Below, piece by piece: positions 12,648-29,565 of a DNA stretch of 64,000 nucleotides. The notes under the pieces were generated by a model that was given only the letters and a program-made list of their open reading frames with translations, was not told where the DNA came from and ran no database searches. The stretch spans positions 32,911,366 to 32,975,365 of the forward strand of contig CM057135.1 in the NCBI GenBank assembly GCA_029964075.1, read 5' to 3'. Within the stretch, counting starts at the first letter, position 1. Each line of letters begins with the position of its first letter. The position numbers and the translations under genes are program-made. Source of the stretch: Patiria pectinifera (lineage: Eukaryota > Echinodermata > Asteroidea > Valvatida > Asterinidae).

Positions 12648-12779
12648 TAAAAAACTGTAGTCAGTTTCGGCTGAGGAACAGTCCCATTTGCATTTTGCAT
12701 TCAATGTAAATAGCTGCTGCTTGCATCTGCTCGACACAAGTTTGACTGTTTTCCAATCATAATTGACTACAGTTTTTTA
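12648..12779. mobile_element. 132-bp TA-flanked MITE in the 3' flank of the GPCR
   Basis: The ends are TAAAAAACTGTAGTCA and its exact reverse complement TGACTACAGTTTTTTA, a perfect 16-bp terminal inverted repeat including a TA at each end. TA duplication is typical of Tc1/mariner-type elements; superfamily assignment is inference. It ends 33 bp beyond the GPCR stop codon and probably lies in its 3' UTR. No coding capacity. Confidence 0.75.
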
Positions 12780-12812
12780 AAAAGAGTTTATGAATAATTG
12801 AACTAGTTGGAG

Positions 12813-14204
12813 TCAGGCAAGCGAGTCCAGCTCCTCCTGACTCTCTGCTCGTAGCGCGTCTACCCTGGGCCTACCCCTCGATGGAGTCCGGGTGGGGTCT
12901 GCCTGGTTCCGATCATGTCTTCGCCTGCACAACCCAAACCGTCGCAAGAAACGTTTGACTCCCTCCCGAAAAGCCAAGTTCGTGGCCCCGTAGACGATCG
13001 GGTTGCAGGCACTGTTAAAGATACAAAGCCACTGCGTAATGCCGGCCACCCAGAAGCTGGTATACTGGCACCACATGGCCTGGATGATCTGGGCTATCAC
13101 GTAAGGCGTCCAGCAGACCACGAACGTACCGATGAGCACCGTGACGGTGATGGTGGACTTGCGCTCCTTGACGAAGACCTTGGCCACCTTGCGGGCGTTG
13201 CCTAGGCTCATCTTGCGGAGTGTCACCGGAGTCGCGCAGGGGGCCGGAGTGCCTTGAGTGGCCCCATCAGCTACGGACATGAGGCTGTCTGGGGTGCTGC
13301 TTCCTGGAGTGTTCGACAGACCCTGAATGGACTGGGTGGAGCCGTTCCTGGACCGTGTGGCGCCGTTCTTGGACGCCGGTGCCATCGGATTCAGCTCGAT
13401 CGCCTGGCGATACCGGGCTTCCAAACGTTTCATGGTTCGTGCCATGCGAAGGATCTTATAATACGAATACACGATGACTATACCAGAGGGTAGCAGGACG
13501 AGGAGGATCATGGCCCACATGAAGATGGGCTCGGTGTGCCAGAGAATATTGCACAGGGCCGTGTCTGGGACCAGCCCGACCCCCTTCCAAAGTCCGGCCA
13601 CGGGGAACACGGCAGCTATCGTGCAGTATATCCACAGCAAGGCACAGATGAATATCACTCGCCCGAACGTCATCTTATTCTGGTACTCGAAGGGACAGAC
13701 TACGTAGAGATATCGCTCGTAGCTGACGAGTCCTAAGGAGAGTATGGACACGGAGCACAAGAGGCAGATGAAGAAACCCACAAACTGACACAGGAATCCC
13801 TGGCTGCCGCTTGGCCAGACGCAGGTGAAGGCGTAGTAGACGGAAGGAGGCTGGCTGACGATTCCAAGAAGGAAGTCCCCAAGTGCTAGATTCAAGATGA
13901 CCAGGAAGGAGACATTATGAAGCTGCCGGTCTGTCAGGATGACCAGGATGGTTAGCCCGTTGCCGAAGATGACCAGGACGAAGCTTATCAGGCCCAGCAC
14001 GGCTTGCACGTAGCGGGCGTCCAGGTCCGAGGAGCACGTGTGATTCTCGTACAGGTCCCCGCACATCGCATCGGCAGCGGGCTGCCAGTCAGGGCTGCCC
14101 GAGGGTGACGAACTGTTCAGTCCCACCGCCACCACCGACGACGCGTCGGTGAACTGGGCCGTCTGCGGATGCCCAGTCACCGCTTCCCGTATGTCAAAAC
14201 TCAT
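12813..14204 (-). CDS. Orphan class A (rhodopsin-like) G-protein-coupled receptor
   Basis: An intronless 463-residue seven-pass membrane receptor. The N-terminus (1-64) has two N-glycosylation sequons (N30, N54). TM1 is at about 65-90 with GN at 81-82. TM2 is about 98-120 with NLALGD (D110). TM3 is about 138-163, starting at the conserved C139, with ERY (163-165) in place of DRY. TM4 is about 181-203, and C218 in loop 2 can pair with C139. TM5 is about 225-248. A long third intracellular loop (about 249-348) is rich in S, T, N and P. TM6 carries CWTPY (364-368). TM7 carries NPIVY (401-405), followed by an amphipathic helix with a possible palmitoylated C426. These are class A hallmarks for ligand-driven G-protein signalling at the plasma membrane. 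The long loop 3 and short tail resemble aminergic-type receptors, but there is no Asp in the usual TM3 amine-contact position that I can identify with confidence, so the ligand is left open. The start ATG is the only early one in frame. Confidence 0.93.
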   Translation of the reverse strand: MSFDIREAVTGHPQTAQFTDASSVVAVGLNSSSPSGSPDWQPAADAMCGDLYENHTCSSDLDARYVQAVLGLISFVLVIFGNGLTILVILTDRQLHNVSFLVILNLALGDFLLGIVSQPPSVYYAFTCVWPSGSQGFLCQFVGFFICLLCSVSILSLGLVSYERYLYVVCPFEYQNKMTFGRVIFICALLWIYCTIAAVFPVAGLWKGVGLVPDTALCNILWHTEPIFMWAMILLVLLPSGIVIVYSYYKILRMARTMKRLEARYRQAIELNPMAPASKNGATRSRNGSTQSIQGLSNTPGSSTPDSLMSVADGATQGTPAPCATPVTLRKMSLGNARKVAKVFVKERKSTITVTVLIGTFVVCWTPYVIAQIIQAMWCQYTSFWVAGITQWLCIFNSACNPIVYGATNLAFREGVKRFLRRFGLCRRRHDRNQADPTRTPSRGRPRVDALRAESQEELDSLA

Positions 14205-14687
14205 GGCAACGCGATATTTATGACACTCGTTATTTAGTTATGCAGCAACGTGGCTTATAATAATTCCAGATGACTTCAGTGGCCGTCATCGAAAGTGGAA
14301 CCGACCAGAAGTTATTTGTGGGATATCTCTCCTGGCAGCATGGTCATGTGCTTGCTGAATTTCCTCTACTGGATATAGTTCCATTTATAACGGCATGATC
14401 TGTGAGTACAAATGTTTATCTCAGAGTGATCCAAAGTGGACCGTCACACTTTGCTGGCATGATGACGCTACCTACAGCAGAAAAAGCACGTTGAATTCAA
14501 GCACACTCCAATCATTAGTCCTGGAGATTTGGTGAGATCAAAGTCTGTGGCATATGGAATACAACCGAGTACGGTAATCGGTCCGATACTAAAATTCCAT
14601 CACTATAAAAACAGTGTTCCTGGAAGTGTCGCTAGCTCACGTTTAAACAGGTTTGGTTTTGAGGTAGAAACACAAAGCATTTTGTAA

Positions 14688-15032
14688 CTACGATAAATTT
14701 GTGGTGTTTTGGCACAAACGCAGCGAGTTGTTCCGATGAATCAGCCAGAATATTGTAACCTTGTTTTTCCCGATCGATGTATTGTTGTCTAGGGGATTCA
14801 GCCGTACATACACAAAGCGGGCAGTAGTGTCCTCCAGATCCACGGTGCAACTGTACGGCCCGACCACGGAGGACAAAGGCTCCAAAACAACTCTCAGAAT
14901 CGGCATGAACCTTTGTGTCGTGATGGTCATTGAAGACGCAATATACAGAGCAGCACGTGGGCGCAGGTTCCAGCGGAAGTCGTCTATTTTAGTCACTTTC
15001 TCCACAACAAAACTCCACACGAAATGACACAA
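14688..15032 (-). CDS. Possible immunoglobulin-like exon or exon remnant
   Basis: A 114-codon minus-strand frame contains LRVVLEPLSSVVGPYSCTVD followed by LEDTTARFVYVRLNP. This fits strands E to G of an Ig domain (leucine-rich strand E, G-x-Y-S-C turn, alternating strand G). The first Ig cysteine and clear splice sites are not evident, and the frame runs on into unlike sequence to a stop. It could be a partial exon, a decayed exon, or a chance resemblance. It lies upstream of the GPCR on the same strand but no link to it can be shown. Confidence 0.3.
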   Translation of the reverse strand: MCHFVWSFVVEKVTKIDDFRWNLRPRAALYIASSMTITTQRFMPILRVVLEPLSSVVGPYSCTVDLEDTTARFVYVRLNPLDNNTSIGKNKVTIFWLIHRNNSLRLCQNTTNLS

Positions 15033-16315
15033 GTGTCATGTGTACACACACCACCGCATAGAAATGACTGCACTTGAACCTACGATCCCGAACGTTACAT
15101 GCAATGAGAACACACTCAGTGCACGGTTTGGAAACCCGATTGAACGCTTGAATTGATTTTCCCATTGTACCCGTCGGGTCGATTTAATAACACGCTGATC
15201 ACCCCCATCCGGTCACCGCCACGGTTGAATGAGTAACGGTCCACACTCCCTGGCCTTGCAGACGAAAAGGGCCATGTTTTTGATATTTGCGCGATATAAT
15301 GACTCATAATTAGTAAAGTGCGCATGCGCGAGCAGCGGTCACGCGTTCTGGAGGAGCTGAGAAGTTCGAGCACAGATTAGCACCACCCGTCCTTGAGCAG
15401 AGAATGAACAATAAATGAATACAATGTAGACCTACCCAAACATTTACTGAAACACTTGTTGGTCAATTAATATGCGCCACTTGTCACGTGAAGGGTTGCG
15501 GATGTCAGTGACTAGTAATACTGACTAAACTTCTACATGTAGTTCCCCTCCACAGCTATGTATTGAGCAATACGGAAGCTATTCAACTTATTTTTAGATA
15601 ATTTCTCCGAATAGGTTTGATTTTAAATACGTCGTTATCCTGGTATAAGAAAACGAAAAGTGTCAACTTTTTAAACAGATTTTCCCTATTTCGAAACCAG
15701 GAACATCCTAATTACAATGGAATACACATGTAAATTCTAAAACTCCTGGAAATGAATGTCGGTGGAATTTTTGTTTCAAAATAAAAGTTAATAGGACAGT
15801 TTCCTCATGCACTTTTTGTTTACTTGATTACCAAATTTAGTAAATCCAAACAAATTAAAAACGAGGGGGGGGGGGAATCCCCTGATCTGAACCAATCTTA
15901 TTAAATTCAAGCCTGTTTCTGTTCATAGTTCAGTCCACAATTACGTATATAATCTTTGCACACAGAAGGAATCTGAAAAAGTAATATGTAAATGACGTGC
16001 AGAAATGAACAAACAGTCGTCGACAAATAGCAGGGAAGTACTACACAAAACGTATGCTGAGTATAACACACTCAAAGTCACACAGTCGTCATTGCAGAAG
16101 GCGCCAAGTCTAAGAGAATACGAAATGCAATTAACTTTGCAGTATAAACATCGGATGACGCCCACAAAAAAACCTCACCAGCCTTTTCCTCCTTTTTAAG
16201 CATACCTCAAAGTCACTGCGTGTTCGTGAGAGAGGGAAACAAAATATGACCGATAATGCAGTGTCGGTGACAGACGAAGAGTAACGAGTGTATCAACCTC
16301 GTCCCCAGTGCTTAC
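15033..16315. other. Intergenic or intronic DNA left of the assembly gap
   Basis: I see no RAD50 exon or other coding signal here, although RAD50 must extend upstream of the gap. A G-run sits near 15866. The sequence is otherwise AT-rich and unremarkable. Confidence 0.5.
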
Positions 16316-16815
16316 NNNNNNNNNNNNNNNNNNNNNNNNNNNNNNNNNNNNNNNNNNNNNNNNNNNNNNNNNNNNNNNNNNNNNNNNNNNNNNNNNNNNN
16401 NNNNNNNNNNNNNNNNNNNNNNNNNNNNNNNNNNNNNNNNNNNNNNNNNNNNNNNNNNNNNNNNNNNNNNNNNNNNNNNNNNNNNNNNNNNNNNNNNNNN
16501 NNNNNNNNNNNNNNNNNNNNNNNNNNNNNNNNNNNNNNNNNNNNNNNNNNNNNNNNNNNNNNNNNNNNNNNNNNNNNNNNNNNNNNNNNNNNNNNNNNNN
16601 NNNNNNNNNNNNNNNNNNNNNNNNNNNNNNNNNNNNNNNNNNNNNNNNNNNNNNNNNNNNNNNNNNNNNNNNNNNNNNNNNNNNNNNNNNNNNNNNNNNN
16701 NNNNNNNNNNNNNNNNNNNNNNNNNNNNNNNNNNNNNNNNNNNNNNNNNNNNNNNNNNNNNNNNNNNNNNNNNNNNNNNNNNNNNNNNNNNNNNNNNNNN
16801 NNNNNNNNNNNNNNN
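16316..16815. other. Assembly gap (500 N)
   Basis: Exactly 500 undetermined bases, a round figure often used for gaps of unknown size. Open frames drawn across it are artefacts. It interrupts the RAD50 gene. Confidence 0.99.
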
Positions 16816-22866
<6,051 letters not shown>

Positions 22867-24100
22867 TCATACCCACACCACTCACAAAAAAAGGCGCCAA
22901 GCCAGGGGGTAAACAAAACTATAATTTTCTGCATGCAAGTTTGGAAGGGGAAAAAACTCATAAATAAATGGAAATTTATTTTTTTTTTAACTAAACGAAA
23001 ACAAGATAAGGACAATTTGCATCCTGAACATATCTTGAACTACTTTTTGTCTCCGGAATGAGTACATTTTTGTTATTTTATCTTATATTTAATTGTCGTT
23101 TAATTGTTGTTTCTTTTAGTTTGTTTACAATTAATTGTCATTTTCATTCTGTTTCTTGGATGGGGCTGTGATTTTTTGTTACAATTTTTAATGGTTAAAA
23201 CACTGTGTTTAGTTTGCATTCCACTTTTTTCTTCATATAGCATCTCAATGAAGGTCAGTCATTGCAAAAAATGATGATAAGACATGAATCTGGGACTGAG
23301 AAACATTTCCAATTTTGTTAAGAAATACTTAGACCTTTGTTCAGGAAAGAGACTATGCAATCACTATGTACGTATATATGTAGTATGTATGAATGTATGC
23401 GGTATTTTGGTTGAAGTTTCATAACATTTGTCTCATTTCAAAAGTCCAATTGGAACCAAACTTGAATCATAGATGCAACGTGGGACCTTTCATATGATAA
23501 CGATGTCAAAGGTCACATAACAAGGTCAAAGGTCATCTGGGGTCCAGTTGTAAACTTGGCTGAAAATGTAAAATTGGTCTCATTTGAAAAGTTGAAGTCC
23601 AATTTGAACCAAACTTTGGTCATTGATGCAACATGGCAACCTTCATAACTGATCAGTCACTCTTTAAAGATAATCGCGAAAGCAAGCGAGACGCTTTTTT
23701 AATATCTCATTCCTTATCTGAATATCCATGGAAATATTTCAGGAATTTAGTTTAAAAGAAAGTTACCACCAAAAATAGAGACTCTCCTGTTAAGAAATTT
23801 CAAAACAAAGGACATCTAGTTGGTCATGCAGAAGTCTATATCATTGTGCCATCCATGCAAATGTATCCAAGTAACGTAAGAAGCAGATTGAAATCTCCCA
23901 ACAGCTTCAGTTTCCCTATCCTCACTTTCCGTTTCTCAACATTTTACTTCATTCCTTTGAACTTTATATTTTGTTTATTAATGAATAAACACAACCACTT
24001 CTATTTAATGAAGTGATTTTTTGGAAAGAAAGCATGCAACAAAGTAATATTGGCCATGAGCGAAGCATTTGGTTTTTGTTATGTTTTGTTTTGTTTGTTT
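22867..24100 (+). other. RAD50 3' UTR and downstream flank, with candidate poly(A) signals
   Basis: After the TAA at 22864-22866 the sequence becomes AT-rich. Plus-strand AATAAA motifs occur at 22963-22968 and 23984-23989, with another at 24178-24183 already inside the duplicated block. The first, about 100 bases past the stop, would give a short 3' UTR. Which one is used cannot be told from sequence. Confidence 0.4.
23423..23652. repeat. Two-unit imperfect tandem repeat with AGGTCA half-sites
   Basis: The phrases TCTCATTT(C/G)AAAAG, AAGTCCAATTTGAACCAAAC and GATGCAAC(G/A)TGG recur about 150 bp apart. Between the units are AGGTCA motifs at 23510-23515, 23523-23528 and 23530-23535; the last two form a direct repeat spaced by one base. 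That matches a DR1 nuclear-receptor site, but within a repeat this may be chance. Confidence 0.6.
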
Positions 24101-24259
24101 TTAATTGAACTTGTTCATCACTGCTTTGTTACTCTTGCCAATTCACTGAGTACAATTTATTAATAATCATTGTACAGAATAAATATCAAGACTAATTGAT
24201 AATGTGCCTCTTTACCAGTGTCAGTCACGACAAATTAATTGACTCATTTCATTAATCGA

Positions 24260-24490
24260 ATCCAGCTGCTGGCATTATGTTGTGTCCTTGGGCAAGCCAC
24301 TTCACCCCCACTTGCCCCTCTCCCCCCAGGAGTACAAATGGGTGCTGGTATTAGCTGGGGAGTAACCTGCGATGGACTAGCATCCCATCCAGGGGTAATA
24401 GAATATTCTCAGTCGTTTCATGCTACTGAAACTGGAGATAAACGCCGGCCTGATGGGCCACATTGGCTCGTGACAGACTATACTTACTAC
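24260..24490. mobile_element. SINE-like insertion with 13-bp target-site duplication
   Basis: The segment is flanked by TTTCATTAATCGA at 24247-24259 and again at 24491-24503. Copy 2 of the block has a single GTCATTAATCGAT at about 30290, followed by the same downstream sequence, so the empty site is visible. The body contains TGTCCTTGGGCAAGCCACTT and GATGGACTAGCATCCCATCC, phrases of a widespread SINE tail. A 13-bp duplication fits LINE-driven retrotransposition. Confidence 0.88.
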
Positions 24491-24760
24491 TTTCATTAAT
24501 CGATCGGTGAACTGATGCTAAAAGATCTTTATCACAGGTCTACTAAGGAATGTTAGCCTGTAATCAAGTTGGACCGATTTGTTTTTATACGCTGAAGTAT
24601 ATTTCATTACAGCTGACCTCTCGGGAGTTTTTGTACAGCTTGATTTGCGCCCAGTAGTTTCCGCCGATGAGCCAGGAGGGAATCTGAATGGAAGGGATGT
24701 CGATATCGCTCTTTACACTGTACGTGCCCTGGAGATGAGATAAAAAAATCAAATATTTAA

Positions 24761-25296
24761 AGGGTCCATGAAATGAATTTTTCTTAGGAACACATTTTCT
24801 GCAACTTTCTACTCCTCTTAATTATGAAAAGTATTTGACATGCCTTTTTGGTTAATTTTATTCCAAAGTGCACTTCTTTAAACATTAAAACAAATTCCAT
24901 GCTTTTCTGGACAACTGAGGGCGCTGTTGTTGCTGTGATGTCATTTCAGGAAGACACTGTTCAGTTTAAGGGATTTCTGTTCAAATGTGAACCTAAAAAT
25001 CTGCTCATTGAAAACGTGTGAGAAAAGTTTGCTCGTTGGCTTACTGCCATGCACTGCCAAAATAACGAATCAACAAAGGAAAGAAATTTACAACAGCAAA
25101 ATATCAAACATTGAACAGGTTTCTGCCTGAAATGACATCACACTTTTGCTCATGAATATGGACATTTGCATTAGCATAAAAACCAAAAACAAATACCCTT
25201 GAAAATGGCAAAACGAAAATTGAAAATAAGGGTTAAAAGGGACACAAAGGTGCATTTTCAAGGATTGCATTACAAAAATTACATTGCATGGGCTCC
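24761..25296. mobile_element. TTAA-flanked non-autonomous element in intron 3 of GM2A-like copy 1
   Basis: 536 bp between TTAA at 24757-24760 and 25297-25300. The ends AGGGTCCATGAAATG and the complement of CATTGCATGGGCTCC form an imperfect inverted repeat. Copy 2 of the duplicated block lacks it: there the sequence runs directly from GATGAGATAAAATAAAAACA to GAAATGAAGGAATCGTTGGT (about 30867-30915). It differs in sequence from family A. piggyBac-like assignment is inference from the TTAA site. Confidence 0.82.
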
Positions 25297-25794
25297 TTAA
25301 CTTGAAATGAAAGAAACATTGGTATGAAACAATGATTCTTTGCCAGTTTTTTTCCCCACTCTACTCAGACTAAATTCAGATAAAGATATATGAAACTACG
25401 TGTACTAGTAAGTTACTGAGCAGCTGTTTGGAACAGAGTAATAAAAAATAAAGATGGGGAAAATAATATGTCTGATGGCTGATCAACCGGTATTAGTCTT
25501 TGAGACGAAACGAACTTAACACCTGACAACAGTTTCAAATTCAATTTAGACAGTTGGATTAAATAACGAATTCGAGTGACTATTTCCCTAATCGAATTAC
25601 GTATTCAGGATCATTTTAACTTAAACCTAAATAAATAAGTTGTTTTGAATAATCGAATGAAAAGCTGGCTTGGAAAACCTATACAATACTCAGCGGTACG
25701 TGCCAGTCGCGCCAGTTCAAGTTAAAGAGGAATATTTAAATTATCTTAACATATGAGTTGGTAATGAAAGCCAACAAGAAGGTAAACGACTCAC

Positions 25795-25883
25795 GAGCCG
25801 GGCGGGCCGTTGTAGGCGGTAGGCAGGAACTGGCACATGTCTTGGTAGGTACAGCTTCCATAGTCGCTCACACAGGGCATTAC
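25795..25883 (-). other. Shortened exon 3 of GM2A-like copy 1 (52-bp deletion junction)
   Basis: The exon is 89 bp against 159 bp in copy 2. On the minus strand it ends GGCTC then GTGAGT, whereas copy 2 reads GGCTCGTGCCCGG and only 52 bp later reaches ACC then GTGAGT. The trinucleotide GTG occurs at both deletion ends, as expected for a microhomology-mediated or slippage deletion. 52 is not a multiple of three. Confidence 0.88.
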
Positions 25884-25981
25884 CTGGATGCAGGGCGAGA
25901 AACACATTTTAGAGATTTATTAAAACTAAACAAAACAAATTACAAAACGAGGTCAACTATAGTATTCTGAATAGGGGAAAA

Positions 25982-26202
25982 AAGGTCATTGGAAAGATTC
26001 CCATATCTGGGCATCACTATTTTTTCCCTTCAGTGACCTATCAGCCATTAGAAAGTGATGATGTGTCCTAACGAGTCAAATTTAGCAGGAAAATATTGAT
26101 GTATTAACTGAGAAAATACTTATGAATGTCGGACCAGTCTCATACGGTTTGTGCACAGGGTGACACGTGATTGCCAGATATGGGAATCTTTCCAGGTCAC
26201 TT
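25982..26202. mobile_element. TIR MITE in an intron of GM2A-like copy 1
   Basis: The ends GGTCATTGGAAAGATTCCCA and the complement of TGGGAATCTTTCCAGGTCAC form an inverted repeat of about 30 bp that includes GGAAAGATTCCCATATCTGG on both sides. Copy 2 (about 32085-32098) goes straight from AAAATGGGGGTC to TTTTCTTAGGAC and lacks it. No coding content. Confidence 0.82.
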
Positions 26203-27423
26203 TTTTCTTAGGATATTAATTTTGTCCAAGAAACAGCATTCGAGGTTAATCAGGTCAGTTAAGTGGCGGTCGTGAGCCTCAAACTATAAACAGAGTGGAG
26301 GAATGAAACATACACGTTTTGGTAGAAAGATAAAATTGTACGTACACATAGCCTACGGATAATTCAAAATGCCGGAAATTGGGTACATGCAATTGTTCTT
26401 GTCAGCATTTTTGGTTGATTTAATACATTTATTTTAGAAAAAAAAAACAGTTATAAACTTGAAAATCTAATAGAGCTTTTTTTTTTATTGGCCTCGTCTT
26501 AGATTAACTCACCCGCTGGGCAATCAGTCTTCTATGGTGTTTTTAAAGACATTTTTAGTTTATATATATTTCTTTCATGAACTGGTTTAAAAGCGAATTG
26601 TTAAACTCGTACGTAGTGTTTCGCACGCGGAAATGAAATCAAATGTCAAAGTTGGGGAAAAAGGGAAGGAAATCAGCCATACAACATTAAATTTTGCACA
26701 CATCAAATTACAAACGAATGTCGAGATGATATGCACTAGCTTTACCTTTGTCTTACGGACTTTGTGAGGGATTTTTATTAAATCTAATTTCAGGTATAGG
26801 TATTACTAGGCTTTATTTGGTAAACGTAAAATGGAAGCCTGGTCACCTTTCTCTGAATCTTAACAACGGCTTTCAGGGGTGAATCCAGTTCCTCGTCGAC
26901 GTGTGCGTCGATTGACACCCAGACGCTGTTCGGACCGGTCGGGTTCAAGCTGAAGCTCCCCGTTAACGGGGCCCCACCGCTGCTGCAGTCACTAGAACTA
27001 GCGTATTCTTCTATGTTGATCGCACTCTGTGTCACAAGGAGCGAATACCGAAAATAAAGAACCTGAAAACACTCGGAGCGTGATAAAGTATGAAACAAAA
27101 ATGGAAAGACGGACTCAAGACAAAACTGGCAATCTCTGTACGTGCAAATCAAAAGTGCATGCTGTAAAGTTGATTGGTAGAAACATTTTGCAGAATTTTG
27201 TCAGTTAAAAATAAACATACACTGAATTCTTGTATTTACCAAATCGATTTAGATGCTATAGGCTTATTCTGGTTTGGGCTTTTTAGGCCTATTACCAAAA
27301 TTTCATTGCTTTCCTTTTTCTTTCCGCTCTTAGACTGAGTTCCCGGGAGTAAAGTAAACTTGAGTGAATAACTTTAATCATTTCGAAAAATTATTAATTT
27401 TAGAATATGATGTTGCGCCTTAA

Positions 27424-27925
27424 AGGGAAGATACAACATTTGCAAACATCACAAAACGAAATGATCAAATTATCACAAAATATCAAACTGGATTGTTGGG
27501 GAATGACAGTCTAAAGCATCCTGTAAAATCATGATTCCTGATGTGCTGACATTTTCAAGAAAAATGGTATTTTTCCAACGCTGGTTGGAGAAAACTGGCT
27601 TTTTCTCAAAAACTGCTCATAATTTTTCATAATTAGTTATTCCGCGTTTTCTTTGCAATTGATTACACAACTGTGAAGGGGTACAAGCCTGCTAGACTGA
27701 TTCTCTGACCATACAATTCCCCAAAGTCTATAAATTCTCCATTTCATTTTAAATGGGGTCAGGGAACCAGACTACAAGAAAATGGATGGTTTTCTTGGTA
27801 TTTCCAGCATCTACTAGCCCAAAACGTGAAACAAGTCACTTTAACAATATTTGCTTTAACATACTAATCCTCCAAATCGATTTATTTCTGACAAGTGCAG
27901 CAAAAGCAAATGTTGTACTTTCCCT
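27424..27925. mobile_element. TTAA-flanked element, family A copy 2, in intron 1 of GM2A-like copy 1
   Basis: 502 bp between TTAA at 27420-27423 and 27926-27929. The ends AGGGAAGATACAACATTTGC and the complement of GCAAATGTTGTACTTTCCCT match the ends of 3708-4220. In copy 2 of the block (about 33168-33180) the sequence is GTTGCGCCTTAATTG with a single TTAA, the clean empty site. This shows directly that the target is TTAA and that it is duplicated on insertion. Confidence 0.92.
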
Positions 27926-29565
27926 TTAATTGCATGTACGGCCACTTGACACTTACCGCATCTTCGTACACAAGAGCCGCAGCAACCAAACACAGCGTGC
28001 TGATGAACATGGAGAAATTCATTTCGAAGTTCACTGTTTATACCAAGACTGCTTGGATCGGACTTCAGAACGCGCCAAAAGAGAAACCGAGAAAATATAT
28101 ATAGCTTACTGCGGCGGCAGAAGTACGAGTATTTATGCACAATTTATTAATGTGGATACCCAATCCTGGTGTTCTTGGCATTCGACACCGTGTCAAAACT
28201 GTCAATTTGCTTCATGCCAAGTACAGATGTATACTTTTGTTTTCGGCATTAGCGTGTCGAAACACAACAGTTCGAAATTCCCGGCATTTTATTGTGTTGT
28301 TTAATTTCCGAGAATAGGCCTACACTGTAAAAAGTGACGTGTTGGACGATAGATAAAAGTTGATGCTAATTTAAAATTTGAAATTTTATCGGAGATTTTT
28401 TTTTTAATTAAAACTCGAAATGTGCATTTTCATATGTAAATTGTAGTGTAAAGTAACAAAGTCTATGCGAGTCAAAGAAAGCTTGGAATAATCATTTTAC
28501 TACGAGGAGAAGGATGAAACAATGTATAATCTTGACATTATTGAGATCTTTGAAATCCGGATCCTGCAATCTATTCTGTCGACTTTCCTACAACATTGCC
28601 AAACTTATGTTTTGTTATTGCGCCATCTCTCGTTAAAAAGGGAATTTCTTGGCCGGGGTGACATACATAGGGAAATTCCCTTATGCGACCGATTGTGAAG
28701 AGATATCCTGTCTGTGGCATAAAGGGGAAAGGTGACCTGAACCCGTCAGAGAATAACAAATTGAGAACAACGATTTGCTTTGAAAATATACTGCACACAA
28801 AATATTGGCAAACTCCTTGGATATACTCCTTAAGATAAATAAGTAAAAAATGTGGCTGAAAAGAGTTTTGTTAACATGTCAAAAAGGGCCACCCGACTTT
28901 TATTGTCCTGGCCCCGACTTTCATCAGGATTGAAATTCCTTAGAAAACGCATTTTAATTAATGTTGATATGAAAACGATCTTACTTCGAAACTCATTTCA
29001 ACTTAGTAGATACACGTTATATTTGGGACGTTTAGAAAAGCAAGGGTATAAGAACGCATGCGCGCCGACTTGAACTTCGCCCAGCGAGAATCTTGTGTTC
29101 AGTTTGCATTAGGAATTTTTAGTTCCAAATTGTTTTGGAGGTACGTTTCGTGAGTCAAGGTAACGCATCTTTCATATCTACATATCTTTTGCACATTAAA
29201 ACGGATACAATGAAATTCCATTGGGCATTACCGGATACCAAGCATGGACGAGCATGGAGCAATCAGTACAGTGGTACTTGGCAGTGAATGATTTATTTTC
29301 ATTTCATACAAAAATAATTTAAATTGAGAGAATAATTTATGTTTCCTGAGTCAAGCTTAATAGGTAAGTACATCACACTGAAAAACAATAGTTGCACTGA
29401 TCCAATTAATTGTATCAACATCAACATGAAGAAATAACTCGACTTATTACATAAGTTTCATCTGGCATTAAACCATGTACAAAATTACTCCCAAAATAGA
29501 CTCAGTCTCCACATTATAAAACCGAAAACAAAGACATCTATTAATTTGGCCATGCAGAAGCCTGA

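Larger units (their letters stand above)
24585..28022 (-). pseudogene. GM2-activator-like gene copy 1, frame broken at exon 3
   Basis: Exons on the minus strand are 27957-28022 (start and signal peptide, MNFSMFISTLCLVAAALVYEDA split at the intron), 26847-27026, 25795-25883 and 24585-24728 (stop). The encoded fold is the ML lipid-binding domain of the GM2 activator type: exon 3 has YGSCTYQDMCQFLP and exon 4 has IQIPSWLIGGNYWAQIKLY. Compared with copy 2, exon 3 has 18 bp less near its start and 52 bp less at its end. The lost end would encode CPAPFQDLPSCQCPLQT, including three cysteines. The remaining donor GGCTC|GTGAGT leaves two extra bases, so exon 4 is read out of frame and stops after five codons. 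Without splicing the frame also stops at once (TCG TGA). Exon skipping (2 to 4) would keep frame but drop four cysteines. Three introns hold transposon insertions. Probably a pseudogene or truncated product; an assembly error is possible. Confidence 0.75.
24100..28962. repeat. Tandem segmental duplication, copy 1 (with GM2A-like gene 1)
   Basis: Homologous throughout to 30130-34225 in the same orientation. It begins near AATTGAACTTG (24103; copy 2 near 30133) and ends near AGAAAACGCATT (28942; copy 2 near 34206). All four exons and intron segments line up. Copy 1 is longer mainly because of four mobile insertions described separately. Confidence 0.92.

Noticed and set aside
12915-13736. Plus-strand frames of 66-96 codons opposite the GPCR
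   Set aside because: Antisense shadows of the receptor gene without recognisable content.
28852-29073. Open frame of 73 codons at 28852-29073
   Set aside because: It overlaps the end of the duplicated block, and the corresponding part of copy 2 (about 34120-34225) does not preserve the frame.
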